Part shown: piece by piece, positions 8,949 through 20,707 of the stretch | How the letters are laid out: each line of letters starts with the position of its first letter | How positions within the stretch are numbered: the first letter of the stretch is position 1 | The notes under the pieces: model-generated | Database searches by the model: none | What the model was told of the DNA's origin: nothing | Seen by the model: the letters and a program-made list of their open reading frames with translations, nothing else | Position numbers and translations under genes: made by a program | NCBI GenBank assembly: GCA_029167225.1 | Contig: JARFNK010000009.1 | Location: 62,001 to 126,000 of the forward strand | From: Sphingobium arseniciresistens | GTDB taxonomy: Bacteria > Pseudomonadota > Alphaproteobacteria > Sphingomonadales > Sphingomonadaceae | DNA: 64,000 bases | Reading direction: 5' to 3'

Positions 8949-10403
8949 CTATTCCCCCGCCGCCGTGCTCAGCCCCAGATCGGGCACGCCGATCGAGCGC
9001 CGCCCGCCAAAGTCGATGCGCGCCACGACGACACCCTGTTTTTCCATATATTCGATCAGGCGGCGCACGCGGCCGGGCGAACTGGTGCCATAGGCCCGGC
9101 CCAGCGCCTCGTCATCCGGGCAGGCCCGCCCCTCCATCGCCGCGCGGGCGATCAGCAGGAACGGCGCGAGCATGTCCTCGGGCAGGCGGGATGAGACGCG
9201 CAGGGCATCTTCCCAGCGCGGATCCTGCTCGTCGAACAGCCCGGCACGCGCCATCGCCATGCGCCGGCGGAAAGCGGTGAGGTCCAGCGGCACCTTGGCC
9301 AGGCGCTGCATCCGGCAACGCACGGCGAAATCCTGATACAGCACCGAATCGGATGGCGCGTTCGCGCCCAGATCCTGCACCATCTCCGCCAGCACCGCGC
9401 GGATCACGCCCTCGCGCTCCTCCGCATCGGGCGGCGGCGGCCCGTCATCCCTTGTGATCGGCACCGACAGGTCGGGCGCGAGCGAGCGGATCAGTTCATC
9501 GGCGGCGGGGGCACGCTGTTCCGGCTCGGCACGCGGCGGCGGCGCGTCCTCGATCTGGGTGAAGAGCATCGCCTGCACATCGTCGCTCGACGCCGTGGGC
9601 AGCGGCATCAGCTTGTGCGTGCCGCCCTTGCCCCCGGTCTTCACGTCCCCGATCTTCACGGACACCGGGCGGCGGCAGACGGCGGGGCCGAGCGCCAGGA
9701 AGCGCCCGCGCTCAAGATCGCGGATCTGCTCGGCCTGCCGGCGCTCCATGCCCAGGAGATCCGCGGCGCGGGCCATGTCGATATCCAGAAAGGTGCGGCC
9801 CATCAGGAAGTTCGACGCCTCGGCCGCGACATTCTTCGCGAGCTTCGCCAGCCGCTGAGTCGCAATGACGCCGGCCAGCCCGCGCTTGCGGCCACGGCAC
9901 ATCAGGTTGGTCATTGCCGACAGGCTGACCCGGCGGGCCTCGTCCGACACGTCGCCGGCCGCTGCGGGCGCGAACATCTGCGCCTCGTCCACCACCACGA
10001 GCGCGGGATACCAATGCTCGCGCGGCGCATCGAACAGGGCATTGAGGAAGATCGCGGCGCATTTCATCTGCGCGTCGACCTCAAGCTGCTCCAGATTGAG
10101 CACGACGGAGGCCCGATGCTCGCGGATGCGCGTGGCGATTCGGCCGATCTCGCGCTCATTATAGCTGCCCGCGTCGATGGCGATGTGGCCGAAGGCATCG
10201 CACAGCGAGACGAAGTCGCCCTCCGGGTCGATCACCACCTGCTGCACCAGGGCGGCGCTTTCCTCCAGCAGGCGGCGCAGCAGATGCGATTTTCCCGACC
10301 CCGAATTGCCCTGCACCAGCAGGCGGGTCGCGAGCAATTCTTCCACGTCCACGCGCACTGGAGTACCCGTGGCGTCCGTTCCTATCTCGATTCCGGCTGT
10401 CAC
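8949..10403 (-). CDS. HerA-like ATP-binding protein (DUF87-type ATPase)
   Basis: A 484-residue P-loop ATPase. Walker A is GNSGSGKS at 32-39; Walker B is VVVDEAQ with Asp139 and Glu140. It also has IDPEGDF after the first strand and an ATQR sensor-like segment, all typical of the HerA/FtsK branch. The C-terminal third (about 290-480) is helical, with a possible winged-helix segment near PGRVRRLIEYMEKQGVVVARI. No NurA nuclease is adjacent, so a HerA-NurA DNA end-processing pair is not indicated. The start is GTG 10403. The substrate (DNA translocation or other) is unknown. Confidence 0.8.
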   Translation of the reverse strand: MTAGIEIGTDATGTPVRVDVEELLATRLLVQGNSGSGKSHLLRRLLEESAALVQQVVIDPEGDFVSLCDAFGHIAIDAGSYNEREIGRIATRIREHRASVVLNLEQLEVDAQMKCAAIFLNALFDAPREHWYPALVVVDEAQMFAPAAAGDVSDEARRVSLSAMTNLMCRGRKRGLAGVIATQRLAKLAKNVAAEASNFLMGRTFLDIDMARAADLLGMERRQAEQIRDLERGRFLALGPAVCRRPVSVKIGDVKTGGKGGTHKLMPLPTASSDDVQAMLFTQIEDAPPPRAEPEQRAPAADELIRSLAPDLSVPITRDDGPPPPDAEEREGVIRAVLAEMVQDLGANAPSDSVLYQDFAVRCRMQRLAKVPLDLTAFRRRMAMARAGLFDEQDPRWEDALRVSSRLPEDMLAPFLLIARAAMEGRACPDDEALGRAYGTSSPGRVRRLIEYMEKQGVVVARIDFGGRRSIGVPDLGLSTAAGE

Positions 10404-10708
10404 CGCTTCGCTTTGCCGGGCGATGCGCCGTCAGGCAAGGGGCTGCGATCATCCGATGCGTTATCGCGGGCCATGGGCGACATTCCGGCATCGGCCCGGC
10501 GAGCCCCTGCCGCCCGGCCGCGACGCCGTGATAGCCGGTTGGCAAACGGAATGTCCCACGTTGTCATATAATTATGCGCAGGAGGCCTCCCATCGCGGTC
10601 GCCAGACGGCCGTTCCGGCGCAAAATGCTTGAAAATCCGCTCCACACAAAAGCGGCGCAAACGCCCTGCACCCTTGACCGCAGCCCTGTTGCGATGCAGC
10701 ATCCAGGC
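10404..10708. promoter_or_regulatory. Divergent promoter region of HerA-like gene and ppc
   Basis: About 305 bases without a supported gene. A perfect TATAAT lies at 10567-10572 on the plus strand, about 136 bases before the ppc start, in an AT-rich patch that stands out from the surrounding G+C. A TTGGCA at 10539-10544 is 22 bases upstream, too far for a standard -35, so only the -10 element is suggested. I see no riboswitch or RNA gene here. Confidence 0.35.
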
Positions 10709-13393
<2,685 letters not shown>

Positions 13394-13404
13394 CGGATAG
13401 CTGG

Positions 13405-13438
13405 CAGAGCCGGTCGACTCTGTGTTCGGCCGGCTCTG
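13405..13438 (+). terminator. Inverted repeat after ppc, possible terminator
   Basis: CAGAGCCGG (13405-13413) and CCGGCTCTG (13430-13438) can form a nine-pair stem with a 16-base loop, 12 bases after the ppc stop and between convergent genes. No T-tract follows, so it may act as a 3'-end-stabilising hairpin instead of an intrinsic terminator. Confidence 0.4.
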
Positions 13439-13554
13439 GACCCTGATGCAGAAGTCTGGGCGGTTCATCCAAGCGACCGAGCGGCGCGGAGATGCCTGTT
13501 TCCGCGCGTCTAGAACAAGATCACTTTTCTCCGTCTGATTTAAGGCTTGATGCT

Positions 13555-14784
13555 CTATGCCCGTGCGCGAACGAGGCTGAGTTCGGGGACGATCGGCATC
13601 GCAACCTTGCTCTCGGCCACGACTTCGGAGGGCACGGACGTCCAGATACACAGCTGGTTGCGGCCACGACGCTTGGCTTCGTAGAGCGCGGCGTCGGCCC
13701 GTTCCATCAATGTGGAAAGATCAAGCTCGCCATCGGTGATCAACGCGGCGCCGATGCTCACCGATGTCCGCACCTGAACATTCCTGAACGGCCCGGCAAG
13801 CTCGGCGAACTCGGCGCAGATCGCATTGCCCAGGCGCGCAGCCGCGCTGCTGTCCAGCTCCGGCAGCAGCACGACAAATTCGTCGCCGCCCAGGCGGGCG
13901 ATCATCGCCCGCTCGGGCAGGACGCTGTTCAGGACGGTTGCCAGCGCGATCAGCAGCCTGTCGCCAAAGCCATGGCCCAGCGTGTCGTTGACCGACTTGA
14001 ACCGATCGACATCGAGCAGCATCAATGCGCCCGCGCTCTGATGGAGGGCAGTGGCGCGCAGGAACATCTTCGCGCGGCTTTCAAAGGCGCGGCGATTGAG
14101 CAGCCCGGTCAGCGGATCGCGGTCCGCCAGCGCGGCAATCTCATATTCCCGGCGCAAGCGGACGGATGCGGCCATCAACAATGCCAGCAGCACCTCCACC
14201 ATGATCCCCTCGAACAGCGAGACATGGACGAGATAGCCGGTGAAGTGGACGATGTTGACGAAGGCGCCGGGTGCAAAGGCCACCCCCACCTTCACGCAGT
14301 AGAACATGCCGTGGATCAGAAACACGATGCCAAGCGGCTTGGCTGCCGGCATCTTCTCCCGCGCTGCAGCGGCCAGCAGCAATTCCGCACTCCTCAACGC
14401 ATAAATGCCCACCAATATCGAATTGGCCGTCACGAACAGTGGCGTGCGGTCGCCCTGCGCCGGCACCAGCAGCAGCGCCGGCCAGGCGATCAACGGCACC
14501 AGCCACCCGCTGGAAATCCGCTGGCCGACGAAGCGCGAGGAACCATGGAGGAAACAGACATGCGCGATAACCAGCAGGCCGTTGGCAACCCACACGCCCA
14601 GCAGGAACGCGCCCCCCAGGCGGAGCGGCGTGAGCGAGCATCCGATCGTGATCGACGCAAAGCCGGCGCTCCAGAAGAGCAGCGAATTATCCTGCAGCAC
14701 GCGCCATTCAAACGCGAGAAACCCGGCAGCGATCATCGCTATGCCAAGGGTCAGCATCAGCATTGTGATTACGGTGAACAGCAT
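13555..14784 (-). CDS. Membrane-bound diguanylate cyclase (GGDEF)
   Basis: Predicted to make cyclic di-GMP from two GTP. The 409-residue protein has a membrane sensor of about seven or eight helices (residues 3-205), then a GGDEF domain starting at DRDPLTGLLNRR, with the intact signature LGGDEF at 298-303. The metal-binding Asp is in LLDVDRFKSVND. The inhibitory I-site RxxD that would precede the signature is absent (sequence ERAMIAR), so product inhibition by the classical route is unlikely. The gene is convergent to ppc. The ligand of the membrane domain is unknown. Confidence 0.9.
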   Translation of the reverse strand: MLFTVITMLMLTLGIAMIAAGFLAFEWRVLQDNSLLFWSAGFASITIGCSLTPLRLGGAFLLGVWVANGLLVIAHVCFLHGSSRFVGQRISSGWLVPLIAWPALLLVPAQGDRTPLFVTANSILVGIYALRSAELLLAAAAREKMPAAKPLGIVFLIHGMFYCVKVGVAFAPGAFVNIVHFTGYLVHVSLFEGIMVEVLLALLMAASVRLRREYEIAALADRDPLTGLLNRRAFESRAKMFLRATALHQSAGALMLLDVDRFKSVNDTLGHGFGDRLLIALATVLNSVLPERAMIARLGGDEFVVLLPELDSSAAARLGNAICAEFAELAGPFRNVQVRTSVSIGAALITDGELDLSTLMERADAALYEAKRRGRNQLCIWTSVPSEVVAESKVAMPIVPELSLVRARA

Positions 14785-14978
14785 GGGAAAATTCGCGTTG
14801 GTAAGGATGTTATAAATGCATATCCGACTGATCTAAATAAACTCTTTCAGAAAGCCATTCAGTAACGATACTTTCCATATTGTGCAGACGATAGCGGGCA
14901 TCACGCCAGCCAGAACCCAGCCGGCAGCGCAGGATCAGCCCCGGTTCATGGCAATCATGCACAAGAAACATGCACAGG

Positions 14979-15013
14979 AAAAAGCCGGGCCCGGCATGGT
15001 CGCCGGCCCGGCT
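14979..15013 (-). terminator. Intrinsic terminator of the patatin/3-hydroxybutyrate dehydrogenase operon
   Basis: Read on the minus strand, AGCCGGGCC pairs with GGCCCGGCT (15005-15013 with 14983-14991) and is followed by a T-run (AAAAA on the plus strand at 14979-14983). It sits about 30 bases past the dehydrogenase stop codon. Confidence 0.85.
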
Positions 15014-15041
15014 CATCTTGTTCACCAATCAGCCGATGGCG

Positions 15042-15827
15042 TTATTGCGCCGTCCAGCCGCCATCGACGGAGATGTTCGCGCCGGTGATGTTCGCAGCGG
15101 CATCGCTGCACAGGAACATCGCGGTCGCCGCGATCTGCTCGACGGTCACGAACTGCTTGGTCGGCTGGCCGGCGAGCAGCACGTCGTTCATCACCTGCTC
15201 GCGGGTCATCCCCCGCGCCTTCATGGTGTCCGGGATCTGGTTTTCCACCAGCGGGGTCCAGACATAGCCGGGCGAGATGCAGTTGGCGGTGATGCCGAAA
15301 GTCGCGGTTTCCAGCGCCACGGTCTTGGTGAAGCCGGCAAGGCCATGTTTCGCCGTCACATAGGCGCTCTTGAAGGGCGATGCCGCGAGCGAATGAGCGG
15401 AGGCGGTCTGGATGATCCGGCCCCATTTCTGGCCCTTCATATAGGGTACCGCAAGGCGCGTGGTGTGGAAGGCCGCGTTCAGGTTGAGCGCGATGATGAG
15501 GTTCCACTTGTCGACCGGAAACTCCTCCACCGGCGCGACATGCTGCATCCCGGCATTGTTGATGAGGATGTCGACGCCGCCGAACGTCTCGGCCGCCTCC
15601 TTCATCATCGCCTCGATCTCGTCGACCTTGGTGAGGTCATGGCCGCTGTAGAGCGCCTTCGCCCCGCTCGCGGCCTCCAGCGCCAGCCGTTCCTTCTCGA
15701 TCGCATCGGCATCGCCAAAACCGTTGATGACGATGTTGACGCCCTCGGCCGCCAGCGCCTTGGCATAAGCCAGCCCGATGCCGGAGGTGGAGCCGGTGAT
15801 GAGCGCAGTCTTGCCTTTCAGGGTCAT
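15042..15827 (-). CDS. bdhA: D-3-hydroxybutyrate dehydrogenase (SDR family)
   Basis: NAD-dependent oxidation of 3-hydroxybutyrate to acetoacetate, the last step in recovering carbon from polyhydroxybutyrate. The 261-residue short-chain dehydrogenase has the Rossmann loop TGSTSGIG at 11-18, NNAG at 90-93 and the catalytic Ser143, Tyr156 and Lys160 (YVTAK). The QHVAPVEEFP segment and IPDTMKARGMTREQV C-terminal part fit the 3-hydroxybutyrate dehydrogenase subfamily. ATG 15827 overlaps the patatin stop (ATGA) and has AGGAGA upstream. A longer open frame to 16739 is just the shadow of the patatin gene. Confidence 0.9.
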   Translation of the reverse strand: MTLKGKTALITGSTSGIGLAYAKALAAEGVNIVINGFGDADAIEKERLALEAASGAKALYSGHDLTKVDEIEAMMKEAAETFGGVDILINNAGMQHVAPVEEFPVDKWNLIIALNLNAAFHTTRLAVPYMKGQKWGRIIQTASAHSLAASPFKSAYVTAKHGLAGFTKTVALETATFGITANCISPGYVWTPLVENQIPDTMKARGMTREQVMNDVLLAGQPTKQFVTVEQIAATAMFLCSDAAANITGANISVDGGWTAQ

Positions 15828-17011
15828 GCCTGTTTCTCCTTGAGATGATCGGGCCGGTCGAGGTCGAAGCTGGCGCTCGATCCGTCCAGGATATTGCGGG
15901 CGATCAGGTCGCCCTTGTGCATCACGTCGTCCACCGCGTCGCGGCCCTGCCCCCAATGGTCGAGCATCGTCGCGCGCGAAAATTCGAAATCGCGCGCGCC
16001 GCTTTCCCAGGCGCGGCTGCGATAGATGAGGTGGACGATATTGACCGCGCCATCGTCCAGCAGCGCCCGCACCCGCTTCACTTCCGGGTCTTCGCACATG
16101 TCGGCGGGCAGATGGTTGAGCACGGCGCGGATCGCCTTGTGCTCGCGGCGCAGGCGCAGATAGATGTCCGTCACCTGCCGCGTACGGCTCGAAAACTGAA
16201 TATCCTTCTGTCGGGAATAGACATCCGTCATCTGCCGGGGCAACGGCCCCTCGGCGGGGAACAGGTCGACCTGGAACACCAGCATGTCGTGTCGCTGGCA
16301 ATCGAGCACATGGGCGAGCGGCGTGTTCGACACGATGCCGCCATCCCAATAATAGCGCCCGTCGATCTCCACCGCCGGCAGGCCCGGCGGCAGCGCGCCC
16401 GACGCCATGATGTGCCGGGCGTCGATGCGCGTGTTCACGCCCCGCCCGCCATCGGCGCCGCGCGTGTCGAAATAGGCGAAATTGCCGCTTTCCACGTCCA
16501 CCGCGCCCACCGACAGGCGCACCGGGCCATCGTTCAGCAGATCCCAGTCGATCAGTTCGTCCAGCGTCTGACGCAGCGGATCGGCATCGTAGAAACTGGT
16601 CGCGCCCTTCGTTCCCTCCGCCATGAACGGCGCGGGGATCAGGTGCGGACGGAAGAACCCCGGCACCCCGAACATCGTGACCGCACTGGCCGCCGCGAGA
16701 TGGGCAGCCTCGCGGATATGATCGTTCTCCGGCAGCCACAGATTGGGCATCCCGCCCGAAACCTTGTCCCAGAAGCGGCGGAGCTTTGCCATCCGCTGCT
16801 CGGGCGGATTGCCCGCGATGATGGCGGCATTGACGGCGCCGATCGAGATGCCGGCCACCCAGTCAATCTCTATCCCGAGTTCGTCCAGCTTCTCATAGAC
16901 GCCGGCCTGGAACGAGCCCAGTGCGCCGCCGCCCTGCAGCAGCAACGCGACCTGCTCCGGCAGGGGCAGGGACGATTTGGCCTTGCGGCGACTCTGAGCG
17001 GGCATATCCAT
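15824..17011 (-). CDS. Patatin-like phospholipase/esterase with DUF3734 tail
   Basis: A 395-residue hydrolase. The patatin core shows the oxyanion-hole loop QGGGALGSF at about 26-34, the nucleophile elbow GISIG with Ser56, and the Asp of the Ser-Asp dyad in YWDGGIVSNTP. The C-terminal 120 residues (LRLRREHKAIRAVLNHLP onward) match what I know as DUF3734. Its stop overlaps the 3-hydroxybutyrate dehydrogenase start, so the two are coupled. This suggests a role in PHB granule or 3-hydroxyacyl ester turnover, by inference from context. ATG 17011 is used; the frame could open earlier at a TTG. Confidence 0.86.
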   Translation of the reverse strand: MDMPAQSRRKAKSSLPLPEQVALLLQGGGALGSFQAGVYEKLDELGIEIDWVAGISIGAVNAAIIAGNPPEQRMAKLRRFWDKVSGGMPNLWLPENDHIREAAHLAAASAVTMFGVPGFFRPHLIPAPFMAEGTKGATSFYDADPLRQTLDELIDWDLLNDGPVRLSVGAVDVESGNFAYFDTRGADGGRGVNTRIDARHIMASGALPPGLPAVEIDGRYYWDGGIVSNTPLAHVLDCQRHDMLVFQVDLFPAEGPLPRQMTDVYSRQKDIQFSSRTRQVTDIYLRLRREHKAIRAVLNHLPADMCEDPEVKRVRALLDDGAVNIVHLIYRSRAWESGARDFEFSRATMLDHWGQGRDAVDDVMHKGDLIARNILDGSSASFDLDRPDHLKEKQA

Positions 17012-17176
17012 ATTGCGGTGCAATATAGCAAAGCATGTTGCACGCGCTATTGTTCCCGGCCGATCATGGACAAGATTTCATTCATTGCACGAACGCAACC
17101 ACTGCCCCGCTTGACCGTTTCCACTTCCACGCAATTCGCCTAGACCCATTCAAAGCCGCGACGTGAGGAGACGACA

Positions 17177-18076
17177 ATGCGCCTGGACGACGAACAGGAA
17201 AGCAGCAATTTCGAGGTTCAGGATGGTCGTGGCGGCGGGATGGGCTTTGGCGGCGGCGGTGGCGGGATGCTGGGCCTGCTGCTCCCGCTGATCGGCAGCC
17301 GCTTTGGGTGCGGCGGCATTGTGGTGGTGCTCGTCATCATGGTGGTGATGGGCATCAATCCGCTGTCGCTGATCGGCGGCATGCAGGGCGGGGCGCCCAC
17401 CAGCCAGACACAACCGCAAATCCAGGGCAGCAGCGATCCTGCGAAGCTGACCGAAATCCAGCACTGGTCGCTCAAGGTCTTGGGATCGACCGAGCGGGTG
17501 TGGGGCAAGGTGTTCCAGCAGTCCGGCCAGACCTATCAGCCGACCGTCCTGTCCTTCTACAGCCAGAACGGTTCCTCGGGCTGCGGGGCGGCGCAATCGG
17601 CGATGGGGCCGTTCTACTGCCCCAACGACCAGAAAGTGTATCTGGACACCGATTTCTTCATCGAACTGCGTGACCGCTTCGGCGCGCCAGGCGATTTTGC
17701 CCAGGCCTATGTGATCGCGCATGAGGTGGGTCATCATATCCAGGATCTGGAAGGCACGCTGGGCGAGGTGAACAAGCGCCAGCGCGCCGTCAGCGAGGAA
17801 CAGGGCAATGCGCTGCAGGTCCGTGTCGAGCTGCAGGCGGACTGCTATGCCGGCGTCTGGGCCAAGCAGACGGGCCTGATGGAAGCAGGCGACCTGGAGG
17901 AAGGGATGAAGGCCGCGCAGTCGATTGGCGACGATACGCTGCAAAAGGCCGCCGGCCGCCGCCCTGTGCCGGAAAGCTTCACCCATGGCAGCAGCGAGCA
18001 GCGGATGGAATGGCTGCGCAAGGGGCTCGACAGCGGCAACCCGGCCCAGTGCGACACCTTCAAGGCCGGCATCTGA
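17177..18076 (+). CDS. Neutral zinc metallopeptidase, YpfJ family
   Basis: A 299-residue membrane-anchored protein. A Gly-rich cytoplasmic N-terminus (about 1-30) is followed by hydrophobic segments (about 30-70) and a peptidase domain with the zinc motif HEVGH at 182-186 plus a downstream ELQADCYAGVWA, whose acidic residue is the likely third ligand. Pairs of cysteines (GCGAAQ, FYCPN) lie in the periplasmic domain. The family is widespread but its substrate is unknown. It is divergent from the patatin gene. Confidence 0.9.
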   Translation: MRLDDEQESSNFEVQDGRGGGMGFGGGGGGMLGLLLPLIGSRFGCGGIVVVLVIMVVMGINPLSLIGGMQGGAPTSQTQPQIQGSSDPAKLTEIQHWSLKVLGSTERVWGKVFQQSGQTYQPTVLSFYSQNGSSGCGAAQSAMGPFYCPNDQKVYLDTDFFIELRDRFGAPGDFAQAYVIAHEVGHHIQDLEGTLGEVNKRQRAVSEEQGNALQVRVELQADCYAGVWAKQTGLMEAGDLEEGMKAAQSIGDDTLQKAAGRRPVPESFTHGSSEQRMEWLRKGLDSGNPAQCDTFKAGI

Positions 18077-18197
18077 CGCGGACAGCAGGCAGCACACGGC
18101 TGGGCAAGTCACATATCCGATTGCGGCTTTTGCGTGTTGCCTCGGCCCGGTACATGCGGGATGCACGCATTCCAATGCATCCGGGGGGACGCTCATC

Positions 18198-18899
18198 ATG
18201 GTTAGGTCATCATTGCATCCCGAACGCCATGCCGTGTCGCGCATCGGCTGGTTGCGCGCTGCAGTGCTCGGCGCCAATGACGGCATCGTCTCGACCGCCA
18301 GCCTGATCGTCGGCGTGGCGGCGGCGCAGTCCGCGCGGGGCGATGTCCTGATTGCCGGCTTCGCCGCGCTGGTCGCGGGGGCCATGTCGATGGCGGCGGG
18401 CGAATATGTCTCCGTCAGTTCGCAGGCCGACGCGGAAAGGGCGGATCTGGCGACGGAACGGCGCGAGCTGGAGGAACAGCCCGATTTCGAACTGGACGAG
18501 CTGACCGCCATCTATGTCGCGCGCGGCCTGAACCCGGCGCTGGCGCGGCAGGTGGCGGAGGAACTGACCGATCATGACGCGCTGGCGACCCATGCGCGGG
18601 ACGAACTGGGCATGTCCGACCATGTCTCCGCCCGTCCGCTACAGGCCGCCTTTACCTCCGCCCTCACCTTTTCGACCGGCGCCGCCGTGCCGCTGCTGTC
18701 GGTTGCGCTTGCGCCGAATGTGCCGATCGTTCCGCTGGTCTCGATCGTCGCACTGCTATGCCTTGCGCTGCTCGGCTATCTGGGCGCCCGGGGCGGCGGC
18801 GCGGCACCGGGCAAGTCGGTATGGCGCGTGATCTTCTGGGGCGTGCTCGCCATGGCGCTGACCGCCGGTATCGGGCATGTCTTCGGCACGGCGGTCTGA
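18198..18899 (+). CDS. VIT1/CCC1 family membrane transporter
   Basis: A 233-residue protein of the vacuolar iron transporter/nodulin-21 family, proposed to export Fe(II) or Mn(II). It has an N-terminal helix with the family signature AAVLGANDGIVSTASLIVGV and a second segment AGAMSMAAGEYVSVSSQ. A Glu/Asp-rich cytoplasmic helix pair (about 75-130) follows, which in the family binds metal. Three C-terminal helices complete it. ATG 18198 has GGGGGGA upstream. It converges on the MFS gene with a 41-base gap. Confidence 0.88.
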   Translation: MVRSSLHPERHAVSRIGWLRAAVLGANDGIVSTASLIVGVAAAQSARGDVLIAGFAALVAGAMSMAAGEYVSVSSQADAERADLATERRELEEQPDFELDELTAIYVARGLNPALARQVAEELTDHDALATHARDELGMSDHVSARPLQAAFTSALTFSTGAAVPLLSVALAPNVPIVPLVSIVALLCLALLGYLGARGGGAAPGKSVWRVIFWGVLAMALTAGIGHVFGTAV

Positions 18900-18940
18900 T
18901 ACGGCTTTCCGGTCGGGCATATCGCCCGGGATATCATTGT

Positions 18941-20473
18941 TCAGGCCGCGGCCCGTGCGTCTTCCTCCTCAGGTGCCGTTACGGCATGGCCGCTGATCTC
19001 TGCCCCTGCGTCCGGCGCAAAGCGCAGGTTCCAGATCGTCGCGCTCAGCGAAATCGCCGTCACCACCCAGAAGGCGGCCGAAAAATCCCCGAGCGAAGGC
19101 GCCTCATGCCCCCGCGCCATCATCGCCAGATGCAGGGCGATGGCGCCGACGCAGATCCCCAGCGACAGCATCAACTGCTGGAAGGTGGAGTAGAAGGCCG
19201 TCGCACTGCTCATCTTCGCTTTGTCCACGCCATCATAGGCGATGGTGTTGTAGGCGGTGAACTGGAACGACATGAAGAAGCCGCACAGGCAAAGCACGGT
19301 GAACATCGCCCAGATCGGCCAGTCCGGCTTGAACAGGCCGCAAACGGCATAGCCAAGCGTCGCGACAATCCCATTCCACACCAGCGCCCGGCGGAAGCCG
19401 AATCGGCGCAGGAGGCGGGGCGCCACGCTCTTCATCGCCAGTGATCCCACGGAGACGGCCACCGTGATCGCGCCGCTGCGCGCTGCGGAAAAGCCGAAGC
19501 CCACCTGCATCATCAGTGGCAGCAGGAACGGCTGCGCGCCCTGGGTGATACGGGTGATCGAGCCAGCGACAACAGAGAGGCGGAAGGTCTGGTCGCGCAT
19601 CAGCGAGAGGTCGAGGATCGCCCCTTCGCGCCCGCGCGCATGGCGGATGTAGAATGCGCCCGCGACCAGCCCGACTGCCACCAGCAGCGCCGCGGCGCCG
19701 CCCTCACCGGGGCGGCTCACCATTTCGAAACCGAACAGCAGGCAGCCCAGCGACACGCCGCTCAGCACGAAGCCGGGCGTATCGAAGCGCGCCGGCTTGT
19801 CTTCCCGGAAGTTGGCGATGAAGCGCCCGACAAGCCAGAAGCCGATCAGGCCGATCGGCAGGTTGATGTAGAAGATCCAGCGCCAGTCGAGATAGGTGAC
19901 AATGAAGCCGCCCAGGGGCGGGCCCACGATCGGCCCGATCAGCGCCGGCACGAGCAGCCAGGACATCGCGTTCACCAGATCCTGTTTGGCGACTGATCGC
20001 AGCAGGACGAGCCGCCCCACCGGAATCATCATCGCCCCGCCAATGCCCTGCACGAAGCGCGATATCACCATCAGCTCCAGCGTTGGCGACTGGCCGCAGG
20101 CAAGGCTGCCCAGCATGAACAGCAGGATCGCGGCCCGAAACACGGTGCGCGATCCAAACCTGTCGGCCAGCGACCCCGAGGCCGGGATGAAGATCGCCAG
20201 CGCCAGCAGATAGGAGGTAAGCGCAACGCTCATTTCCGGCGGGCGAACGCTGAAATCGCTCGCCATGGTCGGCAATGCGGTGGCCAGCACCGTTGCGTCC
20301 ACAAACTCCATGAACAGGGCGCAGGCGATGATGAGCGCGACCAGGCGGTAGTTGGAACCGGGCGTCGGCTGGCCAAGGTCGCTCGTCTGGGCGAGTGAGC
20401 CGGCGGCAGGCACGATGCCGTCGCGTACCTCGGCATTCACCGATGCGATACCACGCCGCCGCGGCCTCAACAT
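18941..20473 (-). CDS. MFS transporter, DHA2 (EmrB/QacA) family
   Basis: A proton-coupled drug/metabolite exporter of 510 residues with about 14 membrane helices. The first helix carries the DHA2 motif FMEFVDATVLATALPTM (embedded Asp), and the loop after helix 2 has the MFS motif A, SGSLADRFGSR. The helix-5 antiporter region is LVPALIGPIVGPPLGGFI. There is no adjacent membrane-fusion protein or TetR regulator, so the substrate and regulation are unknown. The 234 bases upstream (20474-20707), before the tamB stop, hold its likely promoter and no gene I can support. Confidence 0.92.
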   Translation of the reverse strand: MLRPRRRGIASVNAEVRDGIVPAAGSLAQTSDLGQPTPGSNYRLVALIIACALFMEFVDATVLATALPTMASDFSVRPPEMSVALTSYLLALAIFIPASGSLADRFGSRTVFRAAILLFMLGSLACGQSPTLELMVISRFVQGIGGAMMIPVGRLVLLRSVAKQDLVNAMSWLLVPALIGPIVGPPLGGFIVTYLDWRWIFYINLPIGLIGFWLVGRFIANFREDKPARFDTPGFVLSGVSLGCLLFGFEMVSRPGEGGAAALLVAVGLVAGAFYIRHARGREGAILDLSLMRDQTFRLSVVAGSITRITQGAQPFLLPLMMQVGFGFSAARSGAITVAVSVGSLAMKSVAPRLLRRFGFRRALVWNGIVATLGYAVCGLFKPDWPIWAMFTVLCLCGFFMSFQFTAYNTIAYDGVDKAKMSSATAFYSTFQQLMLSLGICVGAIALHLAMMARGHEAPSLGDFSAAFWVVTAISLSATIWNLRFAPDAGAEISGHAVTAPEEEDARAAA

Positions 20474-20707
20474 GGGGTCTCGTCGGGCGTAGGAAGAGCA
20501 AACATGCGAACGGCCTTCTGGTGAGCGATGGAAAAGGGCTCTCCGATTTCAGGCCGTCCATCTCTCCCGCGGGCGTGCCGGTACAAGCGCCATATAGGCA
20601 CGACATGGCTTAATTGGAACCGCTTGAACCACGGGGCGCACTGAGAGGTCGCCAGGCGGACAATCGGGATGACGTCGCTCCGCAGCATCCCCGACGCGCG
20701 CGCGCCG

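Noticed and set aside
15828-16739. Long N-terminal extension of 3-hydroxybutyrate dehydrogenase
   Set aside because: It is out-of-frame reading through the patatin gene; the dehydrogenase ATG at 15827 has an AGGAGA site and gives the normal SDR start.
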